Shown: positions 43,107 to 52,784 of the stretch, in pieces
Position numbering within the stretch: position 1 is the first letter of the stretch
How the letters are laid out: each line of letters begins with the position of its first letter
Source: Pokkaliibacter sp046614695
Lineage (GTDB): Bacteria; Pseudomonadota; Gammaproteobacteria; Pseudomonadales; Balneatricaceae
Reading direction: 5' to 3'
Length of the DNA stretch: 64,000 nt
Assembly (NCBI RefSeq): GCF_046614695.1
Contig: NZ_JBKKHQ010000013.1
Coordinates: 186,001-250,000, forward strand
Notes under the pieces: generated by a model
Told to the model about the DNA's origin: nothing
The model's database searches: none
The model's input: only the letters and a program-made list of their open reading frames with translations
Position numbers and translations under genes: made by a program

Positions 43107-44794
43107 ATACGCTGATACCACTTTCGGACTGGCTGCGTTGCGCACCTGACCGGCCGGTCGCCACCGGGGCTGACGGCCTGGTCTCCCGTGCTGACCTGGT
43201 TGCCCGTGTTCGCTACTGGTACCAGCAGTTACCCGCCAGCCCCGGACAACGCTGGGCCGTCTTCCATAAGGATACGGTGGAGTTTCTGGCACTGTTACTG
43301 GCGCTCTGGCAGCACCAGTGCACCGTCTGCCTGCCGGGGGACGACCGCCCGGCGACAACCGCCCGCCTGCAGCAACGGGTCAATGGCTTTGCTGGCCAGT
43401 ATCCGGACGCCATCACGAACGCTGCAGAGCATTCCGGAGAGTCCGTTCCCATCCCTGCATGGAAGGCTCTACCGAGCGACTTTCCTGCTCTTGAGCTCTT
43501 TACCTCCGGCTCCACCGGCATGCCCAAAGCCGTCGCGAAAAGCTTTGCCCAGCTGCAAAGCGAACTGGCTGCGCTAGAGACACTCTGGCCCGGACAAAAC
43601 GATGCGGTGATCGTCACGACCGTCAGCCATCAACATCTTTATGGTCTGACTTTTCGCTTGCTGTGGCCCCTGAGCAAGGGCCAGATTTTTGAGCGCACCC
43701 TCTGCGAATTTACCGAGGATATCTACCAACAGGCGCGTCAGTATCCGCAGTTTGTGCTGGTTTCCACCCCTTCACATCTGTCGCGCTTTAATCCGACACT
43801 GGACTGGCAACAACTGAGCCCCTGCTGTCGTGGTGTACTGTCCTCTGCCGCGCCCTTGCAACGACAGGACAGCCTGACCATTGCAGGACTGCTCGATACC
43901 CCGGTCCGTGAAATTTACGGCAGCTCGGAAACCGGCGCCGTGGCGTGGCGCTCCCAGCGCATTGACGAAGAGGCCCGCTGGTCATTACTGCCGGGCATAG
44001 AAATGCGCCTGAACTCGGATTCCACACTGAACCTGACTGGCCCCCAGATTGCCGGCCAGCAGGATCTGCCCGATATCGTCGTCATGGCGCCGGATGGCAG
44101 TTTCGAGTTGCAGGGCCGTGCGGATCGCATTGCCAAGATTGAAGGCAAGCGCATTGCGCTTACGGCCGTGGAACACATTGCAGAACAGCAGCCGCTACTA
44201 CGAAGCGCACGGGCACTGGTCATTCAACGTAACCGGGTGGAAGTGGCCATGGTGGCAGAACTGAGTAGCGATGGCCGCGATTATCTCCGCCAGCACGGCA
44301 AGCTCAAGCTCGTAAGGCAGCTGCGCGCTGCCCTGCTTGCGCACTTTGAACCTGTGGCGCTGCCACGCCGCTGGCGCTTCGTGGAACAGATGCCTTACAA
44401 CCAGCAAGGAAAAATTACGGTGGATGCGCTGACCGCACTTTTTGATCAGGACGAACTCAAATGGCCGGACATCCTCCGTCAGGAGCGCCAGGCCCAGAGC
44501 GTTGAAATGACTCTGCATATTCCCGCCAGACTGGTGTACTTCGACGGTCACTTCGAGGGTAATCCTGTGCTGCCCGGCATCACTCAGGTGCACTGGGCCA
44601 TTCACTATGGACGTCAGTTGCTGGGGTGTGAGGGCACGTTCACACGCATGGAAGTGATCAAGTTTCAGCAGGTCATCTTTCCCGAGGCCGACGTTCAGCT
44701 CGCGCTGGACTACGCCTCAGACAAGCAAAAGCTGAGCTTTCGTTATTACTCAGAAAAGGGAGTGCACTCCAGTGGACGGATCTGCTTCAACTGA
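43103..44794 (+). CDS. apeH: AMP-ligase/dehydratase fusion (ApeH-ApeI type)
   Basis: Bifunctional protein of 563 residues. The ANL-type ligase part activates the aryl starter acid (a 4-hydroxybenzoate-like acid in known systems) onto ACP: LELFTSGSTGMPKAVAKS near 131 and REIYGSSETGAVAWRS near 269. From about 466 a hotdog domain (FDGHFEGNPVLPGITQVHW, with the dehydratase histidine) corresponds to stand-alone ApeI, which removes water during chain growth. ATG 43103 overlaps the preceding stop as ATGA. The fusion forces one-to-one production of starter activation and dehydration. Confidence 0.9.
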   Translation: MNTLIPLSDWLRCAPDRPVATGADGLVSRADLVARVRYWYQQLPASPGQRWAVFHKDTVEFLALLLALWQHQCTVCLPGDDRPATTARLQQRVNGFAGQYPDAITNAAEHSGESVPIPAWKALPSDFPALELFTSGSTGMPKAVAKSFAQLQSELAALETLWPGQNDAVIVTTVSHQHLYGLTFRLLWPLSKGQIFERTLCEFTEDIYQQARQYPQFVLVSTPSHLSRFNPTLDWQQLSPCCRGVLSSAAPLQRQDSLTIAGLLDTPVREIYGSSETGAVAWRSQRIDEEARWSLLPGIEMRLNSDSTLNLTGPQIAGQQDLPDIVVMAPDGSFELQGRADRIAKIEGKRIALTAVEHIAEQQPLLRSARALVIQRNRVEVAMVAELSSDGRDYLRQHGKLKLVRQLRAALLAHFEPVALPRRWRFVEQMPYNQQGKITVDALTALFDQDELKWPDILRQERQAQSVEMTLHIPARLVYFDGHFEGNPVLPGITQVHWAIHYGRQLLGCEGTFTRMEVIKFQQVIFPEADVQLALDYASDKQKLSFRYYSEKGVHSSGRICFN

Positions 44795-45539
44795 CCGCGG
44801 CTTCAGGCCTGCGGTGGTTATTCCTGTGTACAACCATGAGGAAGCCATCGGTATCACCCTGGCAAAGGTGCTGGAGCATGACTATCCCGTCATGCTGGTG
44901 GATGACGGCTGCTCGCCCTCCTGCCGGGATGTGCTGATTGCCCTGAAACAGGAGCATGGTGAGCGCGTCTATTTGCTGCGTCTTGAGCAGAATGGTGGCA
45001 AAGGTGCAGCGGTCAAGGCCGGCCTTCGGCAGTTGTACTCTCTGGGCTACAGCCATGGCGTGCAGATTGATGCCGATGGCCAGCATGATCTGACGGATCT
45101 GCCAACGTTCATTGACACCGCGATCAGCGCACCCGCTGCGCTGGTCACCGGCTACCCCCGCTATGACGCCTCCGTCCCCAAACTGCGTTACTACGCCCGC
45201 TATCTCACCCATGTGTGGGTATGGATTAACACCCTGTCCTTTCGAATCAAGGACACCATGTGTGGTTTTCGCGTCTATCCCCTCGCTCAGACGGTGAACT
45301 TGCTCGACACCGAGCCCTGCGGTAACCGCATGGATTTTGACCCCGAGATCATTGTGCGCTGGGCGTGGCGTGGCTTGCCGATCCGCAATCTGCCCACCCG
45401 TGTTCACTATCCGCTGGATGGCGTCTCGCACTTCAATGCCGTGCGCGATAACGTGCTGATCTCCTGGATGCACACCCGACTGTTCTTCGGCATGCTCACC
45501 CGCCTGCCCTCTATCCTCAGGCAGCGTTTCCATGGCTGA
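44772..45539 (+). CDS. Family 2 glycosyltransferase (ApeJ position)
   Basis: 255-residue GT-A-fold glycosyltransferase: VVIPVYNHEEAIG at the N-terminus, LVDDGCSPS and the metal-binding QIDADGQHD near 98. The tail has one weak hydrophobic stretch. It probably adds a sugar to the lipid-linked polyene. It starts with GTG at 44772, inside the 3' end of the ligase gene. Confidence 0.88.
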   Translation: MDGSASTDRGFRPAVVIPVYNHEEAIGITLAKVLEHDYPVMLVDDGCSPSCRDVLIALKQEHGERVYLLRLEQNGGKGAAVKAGLRQLYSLGYSHGVQIDADGQHDLTDLPTFIDTAISAPAALVTGYPRYDASVPKLRYYARYLTHVWVWINTLSFRIKDTMCGFRVYPLAQTVNLLDTEPCGNRMDFDPEIIVRWAWRGLPIRNLPTRVHYPLDGVSHFNAVRDNVLISWMHTRLFFGMLTRLPSILRQRFHG

Positions 45540-46521
45540 TCATTCCGGGCAATCCACCCACTGGGCCAGCATTGGCGAGGCCGGGACAGTTCTGGGCATG
45601 AAAAGCCTGCTGCTGGCCTATCGACTGTTTGGCCGTACCGGTTTCCGGCTCTTTTTGCTGCCGGTGATGCTGTATTTCTATGCTACCCGCCCGGTATCGC
45701 GTCAGGCCTCCAAAGCCTATCTGGCCCGCGTTAAGAAGTTCGTCCCGAAGGAGCAGCACAGCACGCTGACACCTTTCCGGCATTTCTGGTGCTTTGGCGA
45801 AATTCTGCTGGATAAGCTGCTGGTGTGGATGGGGCATATTCGCCACGACAATGTGGTTTTCGCCACGCCTGATACCTTCGACAGAGCCGATACCCAACGC
45901 CGCGGCGGCATCATTATCGTCTCGCATCTGGGCAATACCGAGGTGTGTAGCGCGCTGGCCCACCAGTTACCGGATGTCGGTATCACCATGCTGGTGCATA
46001 CCCGTCATGCCGAGAAATTTAACCGGCTCATGAAGCAGACCAACCCAAATGCAGCCATCAATCTGATGCAGGTGACGGAAATGTCCCCCGCGACCGCCAT
46101 GTTGCTGTCAGAACGAGTCAGTGCCGGGGAGTTTGTCGTCATCGCCGGTGATCGCGTGCCCGTCAGCGGTGGCACGCGCACCTCGGTGGTCGACTTTCTG
46201 GGAGAGCCCGCCGAGCTGCCACAGGGCGCCTTTATTCTTGCCAGCCTGCTGCAATGCCCGGTCTATCTGATGTTTTGCCTGAAAGAGTCCGGTCGCTATC
46301 ACCTTTACATGGAGCTTTTCACCGAACGGCTCTCGTTGGCGCGCAAAACCCGCAATGAAGGCCTGCAGCTGGCCGTTCAGCGCTACAGCGACCGTCTCGC
46401 CAGCTATTGCTGCCGAGCCCCGTTGCAGTGGTTTAACTTTTTCCCCTTCTGGCAGGCAGAGCGTCCACGGACGTCGCACAGCGCGGACGCACACGCCACC
46501 AATGATAAGGAAGCCCCATGA
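45532..46521 (+). CDS. LpxL/HtrB-like acyltransferase (ApeK position)
   Basis: 329-residue lipid acyltransferase related to the late lipid A acyltransferases. After a polar 20-residue leader it has GRTGFRLFLLPVMLYFYATRP as membrane anchor, the catalytic-type IIIVSHLGNTEV (an HX4D/E variant) and FVVIAGDRVPVSGG. Expected to acylate the polyene glycolipid. Overlaps both neighbours. Confidence 0.86.
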   Translation: MADHSGQSTHWASIGEAGTVLGMKSLLLAYRLFGRTGFRLFLLPVMLYFYATRPVSRQASKAYLARVKKFVPKEQHSTLTPFRHFWCFGEILLDKLLVWMGHIRHDNVVFATPDTFDRADTQRRGGIIIVSHLGNTEVCSALAHQLPDVGITMLVHTRHAEKFNRLMKQTNPNAAINLMQVTEMSPATAMLLSERVSAGEFVVIAGDRVPVSGGTRTSVVDFLGEPAELPQGAFILASLLQCPVYLMFCLKESGRYHLYMELFTERLSLARKTRNEGLQLAVQRYSDRLASYCCRAPLQWFNFFPFWQAERPRTSHSADAHATNDKEAP

Positions 46522-46925
46522 TTAACGCTGAAGTTACTCTCGAAATCCCCTTTCATGATGTGGATGTGATGCGAGTGGTCTGGCACGGGCACTATGCCAA
46601 GTATCTGGAAATCGCCCGTTGCGCCCTGCTGGATAAAATCGACTATAACTGCCCGCAAATGGAAGAGTCAGGCTATGCCTGGCCTGTCATCGACATGCGT
46701 ATCCGCTACGCCCAACCCCTGCGCTTTCAGCAGAAAATCACTGTCGAGGCGACGCTGGTGGAATGGGAAAACCGCCTGAAAATCAACTATCTGATCACTG
46801 ATGCAGCGACCGGTCAGCGCCTGACCAAAGGCTATACAGTGCAGGTCGCCGTTGATGCCGATAGCGGCGAAATGCTCTTTGCCTGCCCGCCGGTCTTACT
46901 GCAAAAACTGGGGCTGGAAGCATGA
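46518..46925 (+). CDS. 4HBT-type thioesterase (ApeL position)
   Basis: 135-residue hotdog thioesterase. The catalytic aspartate region reads FHDVDVMRVVWHGHYAKYLEIAR at about residues 12-34. It may release chains from ACP or act as an editing enzyme. ATGA overlap upstream and downstream. Confidence 0.9.
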   Translation: MINAEVTLEIPFHDVDVMRVVWHGHYAKYLEIARCALLDKIDYNCPQMEESGYAWPVIDMRIRYAQPLRFQQKITVEATLVEWENRLKINYLITDAATGQRLTKGYTVQVAVDADSGEMLFACPPVLLQKLGLEA

Positions 46926-47500
46926 TGCGCCCTCTGCTTGCCATGGTCATGATGATGACCCTCCTGCCCGGCATCGCGCTGGCTGATGTGCTGCCCGATG
47001 AGCTGGCGCAGATCACCACGCTGATGGCCTCGCCGCCCAGCCTGCACGGTACATTTCAGCAGAGTAAACATCTGGCGGCGCTGGATACCGACATCGACTC
47101 TTCCGGCCGCTTCGCGTATCAGCGTGATACCGAGATTGACTGGCAAACACTGGAGCCTGTGGAAAGCCTGCTCAAGCTGACTCCCGAGCGCATTACCAGC
47201 GAGCAGGGAGGCAAGATTCTCTCCGAGCTTGAGACCCGCAATAACCCGGTGGTGGCACTCTTCAGTGACATCTTTTTTGGCGTGATGACCGCACGCTGGA
47301 GCACACTTTCCGAGCATTTTGAGGTACAGACCTCAGTGACCGGCAAGACCTGGCAAGCCACGCTGACGCCCAAAGCGGCCGAGGTACAGCGCGTCGTCTC
47401 GCAGGTGGAATTGCAAGGCGGCCAATACATCACCGAAATCGTGCTGCACGAAGCCGAAGGTGACTGGACGCGTATTCGTTTCGATAACCTGCAGCCATGA
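46922..47500 (+). CDS. LolA-like periplasmic carrier (ApeM position)
   Basis: 192-residue protein of the outer-membrane lipoprotein carrier fold, with a signal peptide ending near ALA-DVLP and the LolA-type opening SLHGTFQQSKHLAAL. It probably ferries the lipidated polyene across the periplasm. ATGA overlap with both neighbours. Confidence 0.87.
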   Translation: MMRPLLAMVMMMTLLPGIALADVLPDELAQITTLMASPPSLHGTFQQSKHLAALDTDIDSSGRFAYQRDTEIDWQTLEPVESLLKLTPERITSEQGGKILSELETRNNPVVALFSDIFFGVMTARWSTLSEHFEVQTSVTGKTWQATLTPKAAEVQRVVSQVELQGGQYITEIVLHEAEGDWTRIRFDNLQP

Positions 47501-49839
47501 TGAAAGGGTCTTTCCTGCAGCGCACCGGCGCTCTGCTGTGGCTGCTGATCATCGTCGTCCTCAGCGTCAGTGCCGTAAGAAAAGGTGTTCATTTTGACAC
47601 CAGCATTCTGGCGCTGTTACCCGAGTCGCAGCAGCAACCACTCATCAGGAAGGCCACCGATCATCTGGCGGACAGCTATGCCAATAAAGTCCTGCTGGTG
47701 GTTTCCGCTCCTGAGAAGGAGCAGGCGCAGCAGGCGGTCACAGCGGTCGCCAAGGGTTTAGCGCCACTCAAAAATATCGCCGAGCTGTCGTGGCAAGCCC
47801 CACAAGACCAGCAGACGCTAACGGCACTTTTCCCCTATCGCTTTGCTGTGCTCAGTGAAGCCACCCGTGCGCGCTTACAACAAGCCGCCGGCGAGGATCA
47901 GTTACAACTGGCATTGCAACGCCTGCTGAATCCGCTGTCAGGTTTTGCCCTTGACCCGGTACGCGACCCCTTCAGCCTTTATCCGGATCTGCTGCTGTCA
48001 CTGCAGGCAGGTTTGCCCATCAAGATCGAGAACGGGCTCCTGCGCCTGACGGCGGCCAAGGAACCCAGCTATTTGCTGACCCTCGACCTCAAAGCTGCCC
48101 CGTTCAGCATGCCGGTACAAAAAAAGGTCGAGGCGATCATCACGCCCCTTATTGAAGAGCAACGTCAGCAGGGCGTTACCCTGAGACGCTCCGGGCTGCT
48201 GTTTCACGCAGCGGCCGGTGCCAATCAGGCGCAGCAGGAAATGTCGACCATTGGCGTCGGTTCGCTGCTCGGTATCGTGCTCATGATTATGGTGGTCTTT
48301 CGAAGCTTATGGCCACTGGCACTGGTACTGATTCCGGTGCTGACGGGCACCCTGATCGCCGTTGCCGCCACGCTGCTGCTCTTTGGACGCCTGCATCTGG
48401 TCACCGTGGCCTTTGGCGCCGGGCTTGTCGGCGTGGCCGTGGATTATGCGCTGCACTTTGTGTGTGAGTCCCGGATTGAGCCTGAACATACGGTCAGAAA
48501 GTTATTCGCCGGGCTGTTGCTGGGACTGGTCTCAAGTGTGGCAGGCTACGCAGGCCTGGCGCTGGCTCCCTTTCCTGGCCTTCGGCAGATGGCGCTGTTC
48601 TGCGTTCTCGGTCTGACCGGCGCGTGGATTACGGTACTGCTGTGGCTGCCGTTACTGAGGAAGCATCACACCAAGGCACCGCTTGCGGCAGCCAGGTGGC
48701 TCGATCGCTGGAGAAATGCCTACCCGCATATCGGCAAAACGCCCTGGCTGCTACCGCTGATGTTGATCCTTGGCGTGATGAGCGCGGTCGTGATCTGGCA
48801 GGGAAAAGCACAGGACAGTGTCGCCCTGCTGCAGTCCTCGCCCAAGGCGCTGATTGATGAAGACCGGCAGGTACAGCAATGGCTAGGCAATGGCAGCAGC
48901 GCGGCTTTTCTGCTGGTCACCGGCTCAGATCTTGAGCAGGTACTGCAAAGCGAAGAGCGTCTGCAGCCGACATTAGCGTCGCTGCAGCAGCAAGGTCTGC
49001 TGGGTGGTTACGCAGCCGTGTCACAGGTACTGCCATCAATGCAGCGGCAGACCGACAATGCCGCGCTGGTGCGCTCGCTGTATGCCCGCCACTGGCGACA
49101 ACTGGCTGGCATTCTGCATTTTTCTGACGACCGTATCCGCCAGACAGACGCCCGGATGCAGCAGGATACAACGACACGACTCACCCCCGAACTCTGGCAG
49201 ACACTGCCTGTCAGCAAAGCCTGGAGCGCGCTGATTATCCATGATGATGAGGGTCAGGTGGCCAGCGTTATCCGCCTCAAAGGGCCACTGACACCGAAGC
49301 TTAAGCAGGCGCTGAGCCAGTTGGAAGCCAGGCAGCCTGAAGTGCATTTTGTCGATCGTATTGGTGATATCAGCACGCTCATGTCGCACTACCGGGGCGA
49401 AATCACTGACTGGCTTCTGCTGGCGTATGCCGGTGTCATGTTCATGCTGATCGTCCGCTACCGGATACAGTTCTGGCGTGTCGTCCTGCCGCCGTTACTG
49501 GCCTCTCTCATCACCTTTGCCGGTTTCCTGCTCCTCGAAGGCGGCTACAACCTGTTTAACCTGATCGCTCTCATGCTGGTGCTCGGTATCGGGCTGGACA
49601 TGGGCATCTTCCTCAGCGAATCCGGAGACAGCGATCATACCTGGCTGGCCGTCAGCCTCTCGGCACTGAGCAGCCTGCTGGCATTCGGGTTACTGGCATT
49701 AAGCCAGACCCCGGTGCTCTATCACTTCGGCATTATCATCCTGCCCGGCCTGGCCCTGACCTGGCTGCTGGCCCCGTTGATGCGCGTACGCGCAGGAAAG
49801 AACAGCGGTGAATTATCACAAGGAGAGTTACAAGAATGA
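47497..49839 (+). CDS. MMPL/RND-type exporter
   Basis: 780-residue RND-superfamily exporter with two repeats, each a periplasmic loop followed by about five helices. Membrane blocks lie near residues 250-400 (VGVAVDYALHFVCESR marks a conserved Asp) and 640-770 (LGIGLDMGIFLSESGD). Likely exports the polyene lipid from the inner membrane toward the LolA-like carrier. ATGA overlap with both neighbours. Confidence 0.9.
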   Translation: MMKGSFLQRTGALLWLLIIVVLSVSAVRKGVHFDTSILALLPESQQQPLIRKATDHLADSYANKVLLVVSAPEKEQAQQAVTAVAKGLAPLKNIAELSWQAPQDQQTLTALFPYRFAVLSEATRARLQQAAGEDQLQLALQRLLNPLSGFALDPVRDPFSLYPDLLLSLQAGLPIKIENGLLRLTAAKEPSYLLTLDLKAAPFSMPVQKKVEAIITPLIEEQRQQGVTLRRSGLLFHAAAGANQAQQEMSTIGVGSLLGIVLMIMVVFRSLWPLALVLIPVLTGTLIAVAATLLLFGRLHLVTVAFGAGLVGVAVDYALHFVCESRIEPEHTVRKLFAGLLLGLVSSVAGYAGLALAPFPGLRQMALFCVLGLTGAWITVLLWLPLLRKHHTKAPLAAARWLDRWRNAYPHIGKTPWLLPLMLILGVMSAVVIWQGKAQDSVALLQSSPKALIDEDRQVQQWLGNGSSAAFLLVTGSDLEQVLQSEERLQPTLASLQQQGLLGGYAAVSQVLPSMQRQTDNAALVRSLYARHWRQLAGILHFSDDRIRQTDARMQQDTTTRLTPELWQTLPVSKAWSALIIHDDEGQVASVIRLKGPLTPKLKQALSQLEARQPEVHFVDRIGDISTLMSHYRGEITDWLLLAYAGVMFMLIVRYRIQFWRVVLPPLLASLITFAGFLLLEGGYNLFNLIALMLVLGIGLDMGIFLSESGDSDHTWLAVSLSALSSLLAFGLLALSQTPVLYHFGIIILPGLALTWLLAPLMRVRAGKNSGELSQGELQE

Positions 49840-51068
49840 CCGTATTACAGGGACGTTATGATGTGATCGTTATCGGTGCCGGCCCCTCCGGCGCCGTAGC
49901 GGCGACCCTGCTGGCAAAGAAAGGCTATCGTGTCGTCATTCTCGAACGACAGCATTTCCCGCGCTTTTCCATTGGCGAGAGTCTGCTGCCCCAGAGCATG
50001 GAGTTTCTTGAAAAGGCGGGACTACTGCGCGCAGTGGTTGAGGCAGGCTTCCAGTACAAGAATGGCGCCGCCTTTTGCCGGGGCGAAGACTACGACCAGT
50101 TTGATTTTCGCAAGAAATTCTCTGAAGGCTGGGGCACGACCTATCAGGTACAGCGCAGCCAGTTCGACAAGATTCTCGCCGATTGCGCCGCGCAAGAAGG
50201 CGTGGAGGTTCACTACGGCCAGACCGTCACGGCTATTGCCGAGTCGGCTCAGCATATCAGCGTGGATGTGCGCTCCGATGAGGACATTGAGCACCGCATC
50301 ACCGCAGACTTTCTGCTGGATGGCAGCGGCTTTGGTCGAGTGCTGCCAAGACTGCTGAAGCTGGAAAAAGCCTCGACGCTGAGTTCCCGCGCCGCTTTTT
50401 TTACCCACATTGAAGACAACATCCGCGACCCGCGCTTTGATCGCAACAAGATCCTGATTACCGTGCATCCCGATAATCCTGAAATCTGGTTCTGGTTAAT
50501 CCCGTTCAGTAACGGGCGCGCCTCGCTTGGCGTTGTGCTGCCAAAAACCCTGACGCAGGAGAGCGACCGCTCACCGCAGGAATATCTGTCAGGTGCGGTC
50601 GCCGAGTCAGGACAGCTGAGTGAGCTGCTACACCATGCCCGCTTTGATACGCCCGTCAGCCGCCTTGATGGCTATGCCTCGGATGTCGAGCGTCTCTACG
50701 GTGATCGCTATGCCCTGCTTGGCAATGCCGGTGAATTCCTCGACCCCATTTTTTCCTCCGGCGTCACCATTGCCCTGAAATCAGCCATGCTGGCTGCCGA
50801 GGCCGTGGACCGCCAGCTGCAGGGGCTTTCCCCGGACTGGCAGCAGGAATACACCGCGCCATTACAGGTGGGCATCAATACCTTTCGTGTCTTCGTTGAA
50901 GGCTGGTATGACGGCAGCCTGCAGGATGTCATTTTCTCGGACAACAAGAACGATCGTATCAAGGAAATGATCAGCTCAGTGCTCGCAGGCTATGCCTGGG
51001 ATCGCAACAACCCCTATGTCAACGAGCCGCACCGGCTCGCCACGCTGGCCAAACTATGTCGCAGTTAA
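49836..51068 (+). CDS. FAD-dependent oxidoreductase (halogenase/geranylgeranyl reductase-like)
   Basis: 410-residue flavoprotein monooxygenase-fold enzyme. The N-terminal dinucleotide motif VIGAGPSGAVAATLLAKKG is followed by RFSIGESLLPQSMEFLEKAG, and GNAGEFLDPIFSSGVTIALKS contacts flavin. The lysine/WxWxIP halogenase features are not complete: IWFWLIPFSNGRASLGVV keeps the WxWxIP position as WFWLIP. It could oxidise the aryl head group; its presence varies between aryl polyene clusters. Overlaps the next gene by 13 bases. Confidence 0.86.
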   Translation: MTVLQGRYDVIVIGAGPSGAVAATLLAKKGYRVVILERQHFPRFSIGESLLPQSMEFLEKAGLLRAVVEAGFQYKNGAAFCRGEDYDQFDFRKKFSEGWGTTYQVQRSQFDKILADCAAQEGVEVHYGQTVTAIAESAQHISVDVRSDEDIEHRITADFLLDGSGFGRVLPRLLKLEKASTLSSRAAFFTHIEDNIRDPRFDRNKILITVHPDNPEIWFWLIPFSNGRASLGVVLPKTLTQESDRSPQEYLSGAVAESGQLSELLHHARFDTPVSRLDGYASDVERLYGDRYALLGNAGEFLDPIFSSGVTIALKSAMLAAEAVDRQLQGLSPDWQQEYTAPLQVGINTFRVFVEGWYDGSLQDVIFSDNKNDRIKEMISSVLAGYAWDRNNPYVNEPHRLATLAKLCRS

Positions 51069-51610
51069 TTCGTTTTCTTGTACTGAGCCTGGTCTGCCTG
51101 CTGGCCGGATGCGCCTCGCTGCGTCACGACCCTTACGCCGCCGCTGTGCTGATGCCATTGCCGCCAGCAGAAGGGCCATCGCCGCAGCTGCTCAAGCAAA
51201 CCGCGACGTTCGAGTCCCGGGGTAAGAGTCTGTCGTTTATTGTGGTGAGTCGTTTCGATCAGCAGCAGGTGAAACTGCTCGCGCTCATGCCCACTGGCCA
51301 GACCATGACCACCATCGTTTATGACGACACCGGACTGACCCAGAAGGATGTGATTCCGGTAAAACTCCCGGGAAAATCGATCCTGGCGACCTTTCAGTTT
51401 GCGCTCTGGCCGGTGGCTTCCCTACGCCAGCACTACACGGCGGAACGGCACTGGAGCCTGAGCACAGCAGCGAACCGCCGTCAGTTATGGCATGATGGCA
51501 CGCTGATTCTGGACATCGATACCGATCAGCAGACCACCCGAATCCATAACTACGCCGGGAAATACCAAGTCACCATCCATACGCTTGAACAAATGGATTT
51601 AAGGAAGTGA
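51056..51610 (+). CDS. DUF3261 lipoprotein
   Basis: 184-residue predicted outer-membrane lipoprotein: signal helix and lipobox LLAGC with Cys19, then a LolB-like beta-rich domain (LSFIVVSRFDQQQVKLLALMPTGQT). With the LolA-like protein it could form a Lol-like route for the polyene lipid. Starts inside the preceding gene. Confidence 0.86.
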   Translation: MSQLIRFLVLSLVCLLAGCASLRHDPYAAAVLMPLPPAEGPSPQLLKQTATFESRGKSLSFIVVSRFDQQQVKLLALMPTGQTMTTIVYDDTGLTQKDVIPVKLPGKSILATFQFALWPVASLRQHYTAERHWSLSTAANRRQLWHDGTLILDIDTDQQTTRIHNYAGKYQVTIHTLEQMDLRK

Positions 51611-51617
51611 AGCAGTC

Positions 51618-52784
51618 ATGCGTTGCTATTTAAATGCCCTATCCATGATCAGCGCGATTGGAGCTGACCGTGAGGAGGCATTTCGCCATCTCAGCTCCGG
51701 CACGACCGGCCTTCGGATGACGGAGCAGTTCAGCCCCGGGCAGCCGATGCCTCTTGGGCTGTGCTCCGGCGTACTGCCCGATATTCCGCTGGCCGCGCCT
51801 TACTGGCACAGTCGCAATAACCGTCTGGCACTGGCCGCCTTGCAGCAACTGCAACCCGCCGTCGATAACGCCATCCAGCGTTATGGCCGCCACCGCATTG
51901 GCGTCATCATTGGCACCTCAACCTCAGGTATCAGTGACAGTGAAAACCACATGAAGCACTGCGCTGCCACCGGCGCCATGCCGCCCGAGTATGATTATCG
52001 CCTGCAGGAAATGGGCGCAACCTCCGCCTTCATTGCCGCCTGCCTTGAGCTGACGGGGCCGGTGTACAGTATTTCCACCGCCTGCTCCTCCGGCGCCAAA
52101 GCGCTGGCCTCCGCCCGACGGCTGCTGCGTGCTGGCATCTGCGATGCGGTGATCGCCGGTGGCGTGGACACCCTGTGCCATCTTACCGTGCAGGGTTTTT
52201 CTGCTCTGGAAGCCGTCAGTAACGAGCAGTGCAACCCGTTCAGCGTTAACCGAAAAGGCATCAACATTGGCGAAGGGGCCGGGCTCTTTCTGCTGAGCGC
52301 TGAAGAAGCCGCCATTGAGCTTGCCGGAGTTGGCGAAAGCTCGGATGCGCACCACATTTCTGCCCCGGACCCCAGCGGTGCCGGTGCCATTCGCTGCATG
52401 CAGGCCGCTTTACTGGACGCAGGGATCGCCCCTGATGCCATCGATTATCTCAACCTGCATGGTACGGCGACAGCGCTTAATGATCAGATGGAAGCCCGCG
52501 CCGTCTCCACAATTTTTGGCAACCAGATCCCCTGCAGCTCTACTAAAGCCCTGACCGGCCACACGCTTGGGGCCGCAGGCGCACTGGAAGCTGCCATTTG
52601 CGCCTTGGCGCTGGAGCATGGTTTTATTCCCCGCCATGTCTGGGATGAACAGCCGGACCTGACCCTGCCAACGGTGCAGTTAGCTCAGGGCCAGGCGGCC
52701 ACCAGCGCGATGGAATATGCGCTCAGTAACTCTTTCGCCTTTGGTGGCAACAACATTTCGCTGATTTTGAGAAAACATTCATGA
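51618..52784 (+). CDS. apeO: Beta-ketoacyl-ACP synthase (ApeO-type)
   Basis: 388-residue elongating ketosynthase. The active-site cysteine is in STACSSGAKAL near 155, and the two histidines are in LNLHGTATALNDQ and ALTGHTLGAAGALEA. It should pair with the chain length factor to extend the polyene with malonyl units. ATGA overlap with the dehydratase gene. Confidence 0.92.
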   Translation: MRCYLNALSMISAIGADREEAFRHLSSGTTGLRMTEQFSPGQPMPLGLCSGVLPDIPLAAPYWHSRNNRLALAALQQLQPAVDNAIQRYGRHRIGVIIGTSTSGISDSENHMKHCAATGAMPPEYDYRLQEMGATSAFIAACLELTGPVYSISTACSSGAKALASARRLLRAGICDAVIAGGVDTLCHLTVQGFSALEAVSNEQCNPFSVNRKGINIGEGAGLFLLSAEEAAIELAGVGESSDAHHISAPDPSGAGAIRCMQAALLDAGIAPDAIDYLNLHGTATALNDQMEARAVSTIFGNQIPCSSTKALTGHTLGAAGALEAAICALALEHGFIPRHVWDEQPDLTLPTVQLAQGQAATSAMEYALSNSFAFGGNNISLILRKHS

